DNA of 64,000 nucleotides from Fluviicola sp. (GCF_039596395.1 NZ_JBCNJT010000001.1:1213315-1277314), one strand, 5' to 3'. Numbered from the stretch's first letter, positions 32,587 through 41,435 are shown. Program-made: numbers and translations. The notes: a model not told the origin generated them from the sequence alone.

Positions 32587-33419
32587 ATCAGCAGGAAACA
32601 GTAAGCGTGGAAAAAGCCTTGAAAAAAGGTAGGAGTACGATTACGGTTCCGGCATCTGTAGGATCGAAGGCTATACTCGGAATCTTCATCCTGTTTTCTG
32701 TTTTTAAAGTCATTCCCTGGCAGGTCACACTTTACGCGATTCCGGTTGTTTTATTGGTTTTTCCATGGGTATATAAAAGCCGGATGATAACCAAATGGAA
32801 ATTGTGGGCATACGAATATTGCGCAAACGTTCACGAATTGAAAGCAAAGGCGATCATGCAGGGAATAATCACTGAAACACCCGGTTTCCTGGAAGAATGG
32901 TTCCAAAATTCTGCAGAAAAACAGCAATTGAAAATCCTTCAGCAGAAGTTTGCTGTTCCGGATCGCTTTATTGACAGGCCGGATGTTCCGCCCGAAACCA
33001 TTTTTTATTTTCCCCGGAAAAAACACCTGTTGCCAATCACATTATTGGGCATTGCTTCGGTCATTTCAGCTATCGCTTTTTGTTTGACGGGCAGAGTAGT
33101 TAGTTTAATCATTCCTGCCATAACGGTTTGTTTTATCCTCTTCGTTGTTTTTCGGCGAAGGGAAGATATCATTTACCTCGTTTTAACTGAAAAGGGAATG
33201 GAAGGATTTGAGCTTCCGTTTACTTCCTGGGCGGTTATTTCCAGGGAGAGAATCATCCGCGGAGAAGGTGAAGATAGCGATTATTTCTATTGGGTGTTTG
33301 ATGGCCCGGATGGAGAAAAACGGGTGTGCATCGATACGATTGAAATGAAACCGGCTGATTTTTATGACTTGGTTAAAATTTACAGGGGCAGGTTTGAAAA
33401 GCAAAGGGAAGAACTGTAA
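32583..33419 (+). CDS. Membrane protein, unknown function
   Basis: 278 residues from ATG 32583, which overlaps the GNAT stop by four bases. Hydrophobic segments at about 29-59 (probably two helices) and 149-187 (again two) suggest four membrane helices with a soluble C-terminus (YLVLTEKGMEGFELPFTSW onward). The layout resembles YcxB-like proteins, but I am not confident of that. Function unknown. Confidence 0.6.
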   Translation: MNQQETVSVEKALKKGRSTITVPASVGSKAILGIFILFSVFKVIPWQVTLYAIPVVLLVFPWVYKSRMITKWKLWAYEYCANVHELKAKAIMQGIITETPGFLEEWFQNSAEKQQLKILQQKFAVPDRFIDRPDVPPETIFYFPRKKHLLPITLLGIASVISAIAFCLTGRVVSLIIPAITVCFILFVVFRRREDIIYLVLTEKGMEGFELPFTSWAVISRERIIRGEGEDSDYFYWVFDGPDGEKRVCIDTIEMKPADFYDLVKIYRGRFEKQREEL

Positions 33420-33446
33420 TTTTCCGTATGTTCGTTAAATTTACGC

Positions 33447-34070
33447 ATGAAATTTTTGTTGACTTATTTGTTTTTGGTTTCAGTAGTTGTTTCCGGACAA
33501 GAAAAAATTACACTTACAAAACTCACCAAATCAGAACTTCCCAAAGAAATCACGTATAAAGGAAACCTGAAAGAAGCTGTTCGCTGGATGGATGAATCGG
33601 GAGTGAACCTGGTGGTTACAAGCGAAACGGAAGAAGCCGTCAGCAAATCTGCTCCTTCTGAAGATTACCGCGAAAAGTACTTGTTTGCGCATCATTACCT
33701 GTTATTCGAAGACAGTATCAGTCAAACCTGGAAAGTCACCGATTTTACCAAAGAATGTCCGCTGGATTTGGCAGCCGATTTCGTCAAAAATATCCAGGTC
33801 ACGGATCTGGACAAAGACGGAATGGGTGAGGTCTGGTTGATGTATATCGTTACTTGTAAAGGAGATGTAAGTCCGGCCGAAATGAAAATTATCCTGTACG
33901 AAGGAACACAAAAATTTGCCCTGCGTGGCCACAACCAGGTAGATATCGGCAACGGACAGTTGGAAGGCGGTGATTACAAATTCGACAAAGCCTTTAACCA
34001 GGGGCCGGAAGTATTCAGGGATTTTGCAAAGAAATTGTGGAAAGCGAATATCCGCGCAAAATGGTATTGA
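33447..34070 (+). CDS. Secreted protein, possibly the M949_RS01915-like family
   Basis: 207 residues with a signal peptide (~1-17). A calcium-like acidic loop, IQVTDLDKDGMGEVWLMYI, recalls small flavobacterial exported proteins that some databases tie to surface polysaccharide synthesis (the M949_RS01915 family). I assign that with low confidence. TAAATTTA lies only three bases before the ATG, so the mRNA may have almost no leader. Next gene begins nine bases after the stop. Confidence 0.55.
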   Translation: MKFLLTYLFLVSVVVSGQEKITLTKLTKSELPKEITYKGNLKEAVRWMDESGVNLVVTSETEEAVSKSAPSEDYREKYLFAHHYLLFEDSISQTWKVTDFTKECPLDLAADFVKNIQVTDLDKDGMGEVWLMYIVTCKGDVSPAEMKIILYEGTQKFALRGHNQVDIGNGQLEGGDYKFDKAFNQGPEVFRDFAKKLWKANIRAKWY

Positions 34071-34079
34071 TTCAGACAG

Positions 34080-34598
34080 ATGAAAAGAAGCCTGTTTTTA
34101 GGACTGTTCCTGTCAATAACTCCATTTCTCATGGGACAAAACAATGATTCATTGAAATTGAACAAGCTGGAAGGGCAATGGTTTGTTGTCCGGTCCAACT
34201 TTCCCATGTGGGTGAAGGGTAACAAGATCAATCCTTCCTTTAATTATATCGTTACAACAAAAAGGGGAAAAGAGGTATTGCTCGATGAAGTTGTTTACGC
34301 GAAGCAGACCAAATCCAAAAACATAGTCGGGTATGACAAACCCGTTGATGAAAACAATCGGTCTTTTGTGTGGAGGGGAAAAGGAATCCTGTTCTTTTTG
34401 AAAAGCCGATGGGATATTGTTTACCTGGATAAAGACGGAAAATGGATGATCATTCACTTCCGGAAAACACTTTTCACACCGGAAGGATACGATGTCATAT
34501 CAAGGTCGAAAAAGATGGACGCGCAAACTGAAAAGCAGGTTTTGCTGAAGCTGACGAAACTGAAAATCGAAGAACTAACGGTTATTCACCAGGATTAA
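34080..34598 (+). CDS. Lipocalin-like secreted protein
   Basis: 172 residues with a signal peptide (~1-19). The first strand LEGQWFVVRSNFPMWVKG carries the lipocalin G-x-W motif, and later strands (IVGYDKPVDENNRSFVWRG, WDIVYLDKDGKWMIIHF) fit the barrel. A small extracytoplasmic lipid or hydrophobe carrier is plausible. No lipobox is evident. The start follows the previous gene by nine bases. Confidence 0.6.
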   Translation: MKRSLFLGLFLSITPFLMGQNNDSLKLNKLEGQWFVVRSNFPMWVKGNKINPSFNYIVTTKRGKEVLLDEVVYAKQTKSKNIVGYDKPVDENNRSFVWRGKGILFFLKSRWDIVYLDKDGKWMIIHFRKTLFTPEGYDVISRSKKMDAQTEKQVLLKLTKLKIEELTVIHQD

Positions 34599-34630
34599 GG
34601 GCTGAATATAGAAACAGCTTGAAAGGAGAA

Positions 34631-34969
34631 TTAATCAGCTTCTTCTTTGATCATCTTTCGGTGTTCTCTTCCCCAGTGAATCATTTCCGAAATAATATTC
34701 CCGAAAGTGCGGCAATAAGCGGTCGGTTCATATTCGATCAATACCGGTATGTCATCGTAAACCGTTCGTTTGACCAGTTTATTCAATTCCATGTCTTTCA
34801 ATTCCCGTGCAAGCATCCGGGTAGTTATTCCCGGAATACTCCGTTCAATTTCCCGGAACCGCTTGTGGCCGTTACACAAGGAGTTAATAACGGGAATCCG
34901 CCACTTTCCCCCGATAAAATAAAGTGTGTCCTGCAATGCTCTGAGTTCTTCCGCCTGATCCCGTTCCAT
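34631..34969 (-). CDS. HxlR family transcriptional regulator (copy 3)
   Basis: 112 residues with the HxlR signature LYFIGGKWRIPVINSL and recognition region IPGITTRMLARELKDMELNKLV. Unlike copies 1 and 2 it lacks a cysteine before the first helix, so it may not be a thiol sensor; other cysteines lie at SLCNG and YCRTF. Divergent from the SDR gene at 35047, with a short palindrome over its own start region. Confidence 0.9.
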   Translation of the reverse strand: MERDQAEELRALQDTLYFIGGKWRIPVINSLCNGHKRFREIERSIPGITTRMLARELKDMELNKLVKRTVYDDIPVLIEYEPTAYCRTFGNIISEMIHWGREHRKMIKEEAD

Positions 34970-34980
34970 AATTATTCTGA

Positions 34981-35030
34981 TATCATTAGTGATACTGATT
35001 ACAAAAGTATATCATCTAGGAATACCTTTG
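34981..35030. promoter_or_regulatory. Divergent HxlR/SDR promoter region
   Basis: Plus strand TACCTTTG at 35023-35030 is an exact -7 box, 17 bases from the SDR ATG. Minus strand TACTTTTG at 35009-35002 serves HxlR. TATCATTAGTGATA (34981-34994, arms TATCA and TGATA) sits where the HxlR transcript begins. Confidence 0.6.
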
Positions 35031-35046
35031 TAAAAAAAACAGACAA

Positions 35047-35793
35047 ATGAATAAATTCAGTAACAAAACAGCAGTTGTAACAGGCGGTAATAGTGGAATT
35101 GGTTACGCTACAGCAAAGGAATTGGCAGCACAAGGAGCAAACGTGATCATTACCGGACGCAGAAAAGAAGCAATCGAACAGGCAGCAGAAGAACTGGGAG
35201 TAATTCCATTTGTGGCCGATCAGTCACAATTGACAGACATTGAAGCTTTAAAAGGTGAAATAGAACAGCAATTCGGGAAAATAGACATTATGTTCATCAA
35301 TGCGGGCATAACAGGTGAGAGCCTGGCAATTTCAGACATGACAGAAGAAAATTTCGATTCAGTGATGGATATCAATTTCAAAGGAGCCTATTTTACATTG
35401 AGTAAACTGGTACCGGTGTTAAATGACGGTGCATCGGTGGTGTTTCTCTCTTCCATGGTATCGGGTACATATAAACCAAATAGTTCGGTCTATCAATCCA
35501 GTAAAGCGGCTTTGAATTCGATTGCAAAAACAGCGGCCATGGAATTGGCTCCCCGCAAAATCCGTGTAAATATGGTTAGCCCCGGACCGACTAAGACAGA
35601 AGTCTTAAGTAAAAACGGAGCGGACAAGGAAACGGTAGACGGAATCTTTGATTACCTGAGAGAAATCATTCCTTTGAAAAAGATCGGAGTTCCTGAAGAT
35701 GTGGCGAAACTGGTGGTTTATTTATCAGATGATGCAGCATCCTATATTACAGGTTCCGATTTTGTCATAGACGGAGGATTGGTTCTTAACTAA
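35047..35793 (+). CDS. SDR family oxidoreductase
   Basis: 248-residue classical short-chain dehydrogenase/reductase. Cofactor loop VTGGNSGIGYA (Thr12-Gly-x-x-x-Gly-x-Gly), NAG at ~85-87, catalytic Ser near 135-136, Tyr149 and Lys153 (SSVYQSSKAAL) and the closing SDDAASYITGSDFVIDGG are all there. NADP preference is suggested by the Arg-Arg after the second strand. Paired divergently with HxlR copy 3, which likely controls it. Confidence 0.95.
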   Translation: MNKFSNKTAVVTGGNSGIGYATAKELAAQGANVIITGRRKEAIEQAAEELGVIPFVADQSQLTDIEALKGEIEQQFGKIDIMFINAGITGESLAISDMTEENFDSVMDINFKGAYFTLSKLVPVLNDGASVVFLSSMVSGTYKPNSSVYQSSKAALNSIAKTAAMELAPRKIRVNMVSPGPTKTEVLSKNGADKETVDGIFDYLREIIPLKKIGVPEDVAKLVVYLSDDAASYITGSDFVIDGGLVLN

Positions 35794-35903
35794 GTGATGT
35801 AAACTTTCAAAATCCCGTTTGCTCCCGCAGGCGGGATGAATGTTGGTTCTATCGTCCGAAAAACAGATTATTGTTACTAACTTGCCCGGACAAAGAAAAC
35901 GAC

Positions 35904-36875
35904 ATGAAAATCACCATTCCGGACGACTATCAACAAGCCATTGAAAAGCTGGACTGCTTTGCCTTGCTGAAAGGCCAGGATGTTAAGATCCTTCACGAAA
36001 CCGAAAAAGATCCCCGCAAACTGGCAAAGCTACTGCACGACACAGAAATACTCGTACTTACCCGCGAACGCACAGCTATTTCAAATGAATTACTGAGCTT
36101 GCTTCCTCATTTGAAATTGATTAGTCAGACCGGGAAAATTTCCAATCACCTGGATTTGGAAAGCTGTACCAGACATGGAATTGCAGTTGCGGAAGGAATC
36201 GGTTCGCCTGTTGCTCCGGCAGAATTGGCCTGGGCACTTTTGATGAATACCGTGAGAAAAATTCCGCAAGCCATTGAAGCCATGAAACAAGGAAAATGGC
36301 AGATCAATATCGGTTCAGCTGTTTACGGCAAAACCATCGGGATTTGGGGATACGGAAAGATCGGAAAACGCATGGCGCAGTATGCCAAAGCTTTTGGGGC
36401 GGAAATACTCGTTTGGGGTAGTGAAAATTCCCGGAATGAAGCCTTGAAAGACGGATTTCAAGCCGCTGAAAGCAAATCCTTTTTCTTCAAAAATGCGGAT
36501 ATTGTTACTTTACATTTACGTTTAACTGAACAAACGCAAGGCATTGTAAAAGAGGAAGATTTGATGAGCATGAAAGAAAATGCCTGCCTGATCAATACTG
36601 CGAGAGCCGAACTGATTGAACCGGGAGCTTTGCTGCGCGTTTTGAAAAGCGGAAAGCAATTGTTTGCCGGATTGGATGTCTACGAAGAAGAACCTGTTAC
36701 CGATCCGGGGTTCGAATTACTGAACATGGAAAATGTCATTTGCACACCGCATTTGGGATACGTAGAAAAAGCCGGCTATGAACTCTATTTCGGGAAAGCC
36801 TTTGAAAATGTGATTCATTTTATCAATGGAAATCCGGTGAATATCACGAATCCGGAAGTGTTGCGTCAAAAATAG
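35904..36875 (+). CDS. D-2-hydroxyacid dehydrogenase
   Basis: 323 residues from ATG 35904. The NAD-binding loop GIWGYGKIGKRMAQ is present, and the catalytic trio is visible as Arg in NTARAELIEPG, Glu in DVYEEEPV and His in CTPHLGYVE. Reduces a 2-keto acid to the D-2-hydroxyacid (or the reverse) in the cytosol. The N-terminal domain is short. The substrate is not determinable; glycerate, lactate or phosphonate-type acids are options. The hypothetical gene at 36879 begins three bases after its stop. Confidence 0.92.
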   Translation: MKITIPDDYQQAIEKLDCFALLKGQDVKILHETEKDPRKLAKLLHDTEILVLTRERTAISNELLSLLPHLKLISQTGKISNHLDLESCTRHGIAVAEGIGSPVAPAELAWALLMNTVRKIPQAIEAMKQGKWQINIGSAVYGKTIGIWGYGKIGKRMAQYAKAFGAEILVWGSENSRNEALKDGFQAAESKSFFFKNADIVTLHLRLTEQTQGIVKEEDLMSMKENACLINTARAELIEPGALLRVLKSGKQLFAGLDVYEEEPVTDPGFELLNMENVICTPHLGYVEKAGYELYFGKAFENVIHFINGNPVNITNPEVLRQK

Positions 36876-36878
36876 TCT

Positions 36879-37427
36879 ATGGGAACATTATTGAAAGAAG
36901 AATTGGAAGATCAGATCTTACACACAAAGATCAACTACCTGAACGGATATTTAAGTGCTTTGGCAATGATGTCGTCCTATTCGATTGTTGGGATGGACTT
37001 CAAACTCTACCTTTACCCGTTTTATGCAGGAGACATAGAGCGAGCCATACAATACAATTCCTATGAATTATTCGGAGTACATACGAATGAATGGAATATA
37101 GAGTTGGTGAAAACGGATCATTGGAAAGCACGTTTGAAAGAAGAATTATACATGAACTTTAAACGAAGCATTCCGGTTGATCATACAACAAGGATTCCTA
37201 AACCGGATTATTCCCAAAATGACCTGACTGATCAGTTACGCGACCGTTTCTACGCTTCCATCAACTATTTTGTGGAATTACTGGAAGATGAATTTGTGAC
37301 CAGTCAAACAGATGTTTACGAAATGAAGGTGAAAGCGGATGCATATTATCGAATTGTTGGAATAGACTTGATTTTTGAAATAAGCGACACGAAATTAGTG
37401 GTGCTTCAGATCATGGGGAATGATTGA
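36879..37427 (+). CDS. Hypothetical protein, unknown function
   Basis: 182 residues, soluble, largely helical and acidic (LLKEELEDQILHTKINYLNGYL; DQLRDRFYASINYFVELLEDEF). No motif I recognise. It starts three bases after the dehydrogenase stop, and the next membrane gene begins 17 bases after its own stop, so the three may form one message. Confidence 0.6.
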   Translation: MGTLLKEELEDQILHTKINYLNGYLSALAMMSSYSIVGMDFKLYLYPFYAGDIERAIQYNSYELFGVHTNEWNIELVKTDHWKARLKEELYMNFKRSIPVDHTTRIPKPDYSQNDLTDQLRDRFYASINYFVELLEDEFVTSQTDVYEMKVKADAYYRIVGIDLIFEISDTKLVVLQIMGND

Positions 37428-37444
37428 GGCAAAACGGATTAATA

Positions 37445-37846
37445 ATGAAAGATGTAATGATTTTTTTGCTTATAGCGTGTTTCCTGCTCGTTCCAATGTT
37501 TTTTCTTTTTTGTAGAAAGTTATTATTCAAAACGAAGATGATTCAATATTTAATGATTGTTTCTTTCGCTCTTGCAATTATTGGAGTATGTGTTCCTAAT
37601 AATCTGTCTGATAATAAACCTAATCTGTCTCTTGCTTTAATTCTTCCGTTATATGACCTGATTATTCTTGTTATTTCACTTCGAGTATTTCGAAAAATAA
37701 AAAAACGTGATCCGAGAGATACAGGAAAACCAAAAATGTTTTTGGATTACGATGACGGGTTCCTGTCTGATCGACTATTTGATTTTGTAATGTTTACCTG
37801 TTGGCTATTCGCACCAATGGCGATGCTAGTGTTCTTTTTCACTTAA
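37445..37846 (+). CDS. Small membrane protein, unknown function
   Basis: 133 residues from ATG 37445; a TTG at 37424 would overlap the previous gene. Hydrophobic segments at ~4-20, ~32-48, ~57-78 and ~115-131 predict four membrane helices. No family recognised. Confidence 0.6.
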   Translation: MKDVMIFLLIACFLLVPMFFLFCRKLLFKTKMIQYLMIVSFALAIIGVCVPNNLSDNKPNLSLALILPLYDLIILVISLRVFRKIKKRDPRDTGKPKMFLDYDDGFLSDRLFDFVMFTCWLFAPMAMLVFFFT

Positions 37847-37974
37847 GAGTGATCCAGTGATCCTTTCGTCTACAGAAATTTTATAGTACGAAATCTTTAT
37901 TATACCTGTTGAAAACAGCTTTTATTGTTAAATTGGCTGTATCAAAACAAGAATCAACAGTTTAATTTCCCCTG

Positions 37975-38643
37975 ATGGATTTCGAAAAAAAATACCCGAT
38001 CACCCAAAAACCAACTGAATATTTAGTAGTCCAATGGACACGAGGTTACAAAGAAGTGGCTGTTTATTATCACGACCAGCTGATTGGCTCCGTGCAGGGA
38101 TCGGCCAAATTAGTAAAAGGAACCTCATTCACTTCCGATTTGGGACTGATCTCACTTAAATTATCCGAGAAGCCGGTGACGCTCGACGTCATTGTAGATG
38201 GGTATCACAGTCGTGTGAACGTTTCCCATCCGGTTAAGGAATTGAAACGCACAGGAACTTACTTTTGGATTATTTCCGCTTTTGCAGTTATTGCTGGTAT
38301 TCTTGAAGTAGGAATTTTCCGCGGTTGGGATGAAGTACAAACCATAGCTCTTGGAATTAATTTGGTTGTTTTCGCCCTTTATATCATCAGCGCAGTATTT
38401 GTGGGAAAAGGAAAGCCCTGGGCTTTTTACCTGGGTTTTTCGGTTTTCAGTTTCTGCACGTTGATTTCACTGTTGGTTCTTCTAACGGGAATGGCCTGGG
38501 GATTCCTGTTGTACATTTTCATGGCCGTCCGAATTGGGGGAGAAGTGATTTTAATCCTGAACCTGAAAACAGCGAATGCCGCTGTAAAACATTTGAAGTA
38601 TCAGGATCCGTTTATCGAAGATTTGCTCGATTCCAAACTGTAA
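37975..38643 (+). CDS. Membrane protein, unknown function
   Basis: 222 residues. The first ~95 form a soluble beta-rich region (YLVVQWTRGYKEVAVYYHDQ), followed by four membrane helices (about 99-117, 125-143, 150-170 and 172-196). Resembles proteins annotated only as membrane or DUF proteins. The secreted-protein gene at 38648 starts four bases after its stop. Confidence 0.6.
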   Translation: MDFEKKYPITQKPTEYLVVQWTRGYKEVAVYYHDQLIGSVQGSAKLVKGTSFTSDLGLISLKLSEKPVTLDVIVDGYHSRVNVSHPVKELKRTGTYFWIISAFAVIAGILEVGIFRGWDEVQTIALGINLVVFALYIISAVFVGKGKPWAFYLGFSVFSFCTLISLLVLLTGMAWGFLLYIFMAVRIGGEVILILNLKTANAAVKHLKYQDPFIEDLLDSKL

Positions 38644-38647
38644 ACGA

Positions 38648-39286
38648 ATGAAAATGAAAGTTTTTTTAGTTGTTATACTTGCTTTCATGCACATAAATGT
38701 GTTTTCCCAATATGTAGTACCTCTGTATGAAGATTCAGAAGTAAAAATCTGTTTTAAAAGATACAATGATAAATATGGATACATCACGGAACAATACGAG
38801 GGAGCTTATCATGGAGCTCTGGTACACTATGAGCTGAAAGGAGAAATATTCATGCTCACTGAATTGGATGATACTGTAATACTGGCGGATTCATTAATTG
38901 TATACTCAAAAAGTAAATCTGAAAATGATTCGCTGCTTCTTTCATCTTATTCGAGTGTTCAGGAATTTCCAAATGCGCATGGTTTTTTTTCCGGTCTGAC
39001 TTACATCATTAATGATACGCTGAAAGTTAACCTGCCCCAGGGGAATAATGATCCTGATCACCAGATTGCTATCAGAAAAGTAAATACTCCTTATAAGTTG
39101 GAAATGAGCGGGCACAATTATCACTATGGTCCGTTCACTGTAGATTCTGATATGGATGTGAAAGTGATAATTGTCCATTTATTATCGATTCCAAATGAAT
39201 ATGATTTTGCAAAGTTATTACCTGAAACAATCAATCTGGATGGGAAAAGATACAAGCTTAAGCATACTTTTGAACCATGGGATTAG
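38648..39286 (+). CDS. Secreted protein, unknown function
   Basis: 212 residues with a signal peptide (~1-20, ending INVFSQ). The mature protein is Tyr- and Asp-rich and beta-like, without known motifs. Co-directional with the membrane gene four bases upstream. It ends shortly before the palindrome and promoter of the flavoprotein gene. Confidence 0.6.
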   Translation: MKMKVFLVVILAFMHINVFSQYVVPLYEDSEVKICFKRYNDKYGYITEQYEGAYHGALVHYELKGEIFMLTELDDTVILADSLIVYSKSKSENDSLLLSSYSSVQEFPNAHGFFSGLTYIINDTLKVNLPQGNNDPDHQIAIRKVNTPYKLEMSGHNYHYGPFTVDSDMDVKVIIVHLLSIPNEYDFAKLLPETINLDGKRYKLKHTFEPWD

Positions 39287-39299
39287 GTATTAATTGATT

Positions 39300-39343
39300 T
39301 TAATGCAATTTAGTTGCATTAATACTCTGAAAGTGTATATTTG
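39300..39343 (+). promoter_or_regulatory. Promoter with overlapping perfect palindrome
   Basis: TTAATGCAA (39300-39308) and TTGCATTAA (39314-39322) are exact reverse complements around TTTAG. TATATTTG (39336-39343) is an exact -7 box, and its -33 TTG (39314-39316, spacing 19) lies inside the right palindrome arm. Binding to the palindrome would block the promoter of the gene at 39368. Confidence 0.7.
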
Positions 39344-39367
39344 TATTACAAACAAACTTTCAGGAAC

Positions 39368-40273
39368 ATGACAAACAAGATTTACGACGCAATCATTATC
39401 GGGGGAAGTTATTCCGGGCTGGCAGCAGGAATGGCTTTGGGAAGAGCATTAAGAAATGTATTGATCATTGACAGCGGGAAACCGTGCAATGTCCAAACGC
39501 CTCATTCACACAATTTTTTGACACAAGACGGTGAAACACCGCGGGCAATCGCAGTTAAAGCGAGGGAACAGGTGGCGAAATACGAAAATGTAGAATTCTA
39601 TTCCGGATTAGCAGTTGGTGGAGAGAAAACGGAAATTGGGTTTACTATAACGACCGAAAGCGGGGAGAATTTCGCTTCCAGGAAACTGATTTTTGCAACT
39701 GGAGTCAGAGATATCATGCCGGAAATAAAAGGAGCGGCCGACTGCTGGGGAATTTCCATGATTCACTGTCCGTATTGTCACGGATATGAAGTGCGAAATG
39801 AAAAAACGGGGATTCATGCAAATGCGGAAGTTGCCTTTGAGTTTTCGAAACTGATCAACAATTGGACGAAAGAACTGACCGTGTTTACCAATGGTCAGTC
39901 GACCCTGCTACCTGAAAAGGCTTCAACCATGAAAGCACACGGAATTGATATTAATGAACAGGAAATAGAAGCTTTTGAACACACCGGCGGATACCTGAAC
40001 AAAGTTCGTTTTAAAGATGGAAGCAGCGTAGAACTGAAAGCGATGTATGTGAAATTGCCTTTCGTACAGCATTCGGACCTCCCGGAGAAATTGGGATGCG
40101 CCTTTTCAGAACACGGATACATTGAGGTTGATAAATTCCAGAAAACGACCGTTCCTGGTGTATACGCCTGCGGAGACAACGTAACGCCCATGCGCTCGGT
40201 GGCAAATGCCGTAGCTGCAGGAACATTGGCAGGAGCTATGCTGAACAGAGAACTTATAGACGACGATTTTTGA
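39368..40273 (+). CDS. Thioredoxin-reductase-like NAD(P)/FAD oxidoreductase
   Basis: 301-residue FAD protein of the thioredoxin reductase family. The FAD loop IIIGGSYSGLAAGMAL opens it, the redox pair Cys134-Pro-Tyr-Cys137 (HCPYCHGYEV) is intact, and the late GVYACGDNVTP FAD motif is present. The second, NAD(P)H-binding loop is unusual: GIHANAEVAFEF in place of G-x-G-x-x-A/G. Many stand-alone relatives in Bacteroidota share this loss of glycines, so the electron donor may differ. A strong promoter with a palindrome lies upstream. Confidence 0.9.
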   Translation: MTNKIYDAIIIGGSYSGLAAGMALGRALRNVLIIDSGKPCNVQTPHSHNFLTQDGETPRAIAVKAREQVAKYENVEFYSGLAVGGEKTEIGFTITTESGENFASRKLIFATGVRDIMPEIKGAADCWGISMIHCPYCHGYEVRNEKTGIHANAEVAFEFSKLINNWTKELTVFTNGQSTLLPEKASTMKAHGIDINEQEIEAFEHTGGYLNKVRFKDGSSVELKAMYVKLPFVQHSDLPEKLGCAFSEHGYIEVDKFQKTTVPGVYACGDNVTPMRSVANAVAAGTLAGAMLNRELIDDDF

Positions 40274-40280
40274 CAAATGC

Positions 40281-40360
40281 ATTTTACCGCAAAGAAAATA
40301 AGGACGCAAAGTTGATATTATTTAGTTCTTTGCGCTCTTTCCTTCTTTGCGGTTGAAAAG
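40281..40360. repeat. Inverted-repeat intergenic element between convergent genes
   Basis: ACCGCAAAGAA (40286-40296) and TTCTTTGCGGT (40343-40353) are exact reverse complements, with inner CGCAAAG (40305-40311) and CTTTGCG (40328-40334) also pairing. It lies between convergent stops and may act as a two-way terminator. Its right half matches part of family B (near 4978). Confidence 0.55.
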
Positions 40361-40454
40361 AAAATAGTTCGCCACGGCCGACAGGTAGAGATTGCATCAA
40401 AATGGTTTCTCTGAGTCCTTTGCTCGAAAAGTAAAGACGATGCGTTTACAGCAT

Positions 40455-41435
40455 TTACAGTACGAAATCTTTGTTATACCTTGCCTTGTATTCCACGGGA
40501 GACATTCCTGTAAACTTCCGGAAAACTTCCCGGAAGGCTTTCAGATCGGAATAACCGGTTTCATACATAATCTCACTGACTGTTTTGCGGCTTATTTCCA
40601 GCGCTTTTTTGGCAGATTCCACTTTGACGCGTTGGATGTATTCAATGGGAGTGTTGCCTGTTGCTTTGATAAAACGGCGGTCAAAATTTCTCCTTCCCAC
40701 CGAAAAACGGGAAGACAATTCTTCGATGGAAATCTTTTCCCTGAAATGCTGTTCGATATAGCTCTGAACTTCCTTCACAACTTCGTCTTCGTGCTGTTTT
40801 TGTCCTCTGAAAATGGTGAAGGCGGATTGACTTTTTCGATCGGGTTCTATCTGGAAGACTTTGGAACAGTAAATCGCAGTTTGCCTGTCGAAATACTTTT
40901 CTATCAGGTAAATAATCAGGTTCAGGAACGAATATGCACCGCCGTTGGTGTAAATTCCCTGTTCATCGGTGATGAGTTGATCGATTTGCAGGTTCACTTT
41001 TGGAAAGCGCAATCTGAAATCTTCTGCCGCACTCCAATGAGTGGAACAATTTTTCCCGTCCAGCAATCCGGAAGCAGCAAGTAGAAAAGCTCCCGTACAA
41101 ATACTGGCAATTTCAGCACCTTCTTTATACTGTTGTTGTATCCACGGAATGAGCGCTTTATTGAGCGGTAATGATTCGGTATAATTGTGGTTCAGGGAAG
41201 GAATGACTATCAGATCCGTTTTTGAAATAGTCGAAACAGAAGTGTGCGGTTTTACTGAAAACAGGCCTTCGTAGAAATCTACCTGGTCCGAAAGTCCGGC
41301 GAGCTGGATTTGAAATACCGCTTCATTGCCTCTTTCTTTCCAGTAAGCATTCGCCCGGGAAAATAGTTTGTAAGTGCCTGCAATACTGCTCAAATTGTTT
41401 TCTCCTTCCGGAACAATAATCGTCACATGTTTCAT
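40455..41435 (-). CDS. GlxA-type AraC regulator with DJ-1/PfpI domain
   Basis: 326 residues from ATG 41435. The N-terminal ~180 residues are a DJ-1/PfpI amidotransferase-like domain (KHVTIIVPEGENN, and the elbow AEIASICTGAFLLAASG). The C-terminal ~110 hold an AraC double helix-turn-helix (RFSVGRRNFDRRFIKATGNTPIEY and ISRKTVSEIMYETGYSDLKAF). The Cys in the elbow is present, though in GlxA proteins this domain mainly senses ligand. Divergent from the DinB gene at 41567. Confidence 0.92.
   Translation of the reverse strand: MKHVTIIVPEGENNLSSIAGTYKLFSRANAYWKERGNEAVFQIQLAGLSDQVDFYEGLFSVKPHTSVSTISKTDLIVIPSLNHNYTESLPLNKALIPWIQQQYKEGAEIASICTGAFLLAASGLLDGKNCSTHWSAAEDFRLRFPKVNLQIDQLITDEQGIYTNGGAYSFLNLIIYLIEKYFDRQTAIYCSKVFQIEPDRKSQSAFTIFRGQKQHEDEVVKEVQSYIEQHFREKISIEELSSRFSVGRRNFDRRFIKATGNTPIEYIQRVKVESAKKALEISRKTVSEIMYETGYSDLKAFREVFRKFTGMSPVEYKARYNKDFVL

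Noticed and set aside
34619-35050. 143-codon plus-strand frame
   Set aside because: It is opposite HxlR copy 3 and ends in the SDR promoter; no family signal.
40392-41084. 230-codon plus-strand frame opposite the GlxA-type regulator
   Set aside because: Antisense to a gene with clear AraC and DJ-1 motifs; the frame is a by-product of that gene's codon use.
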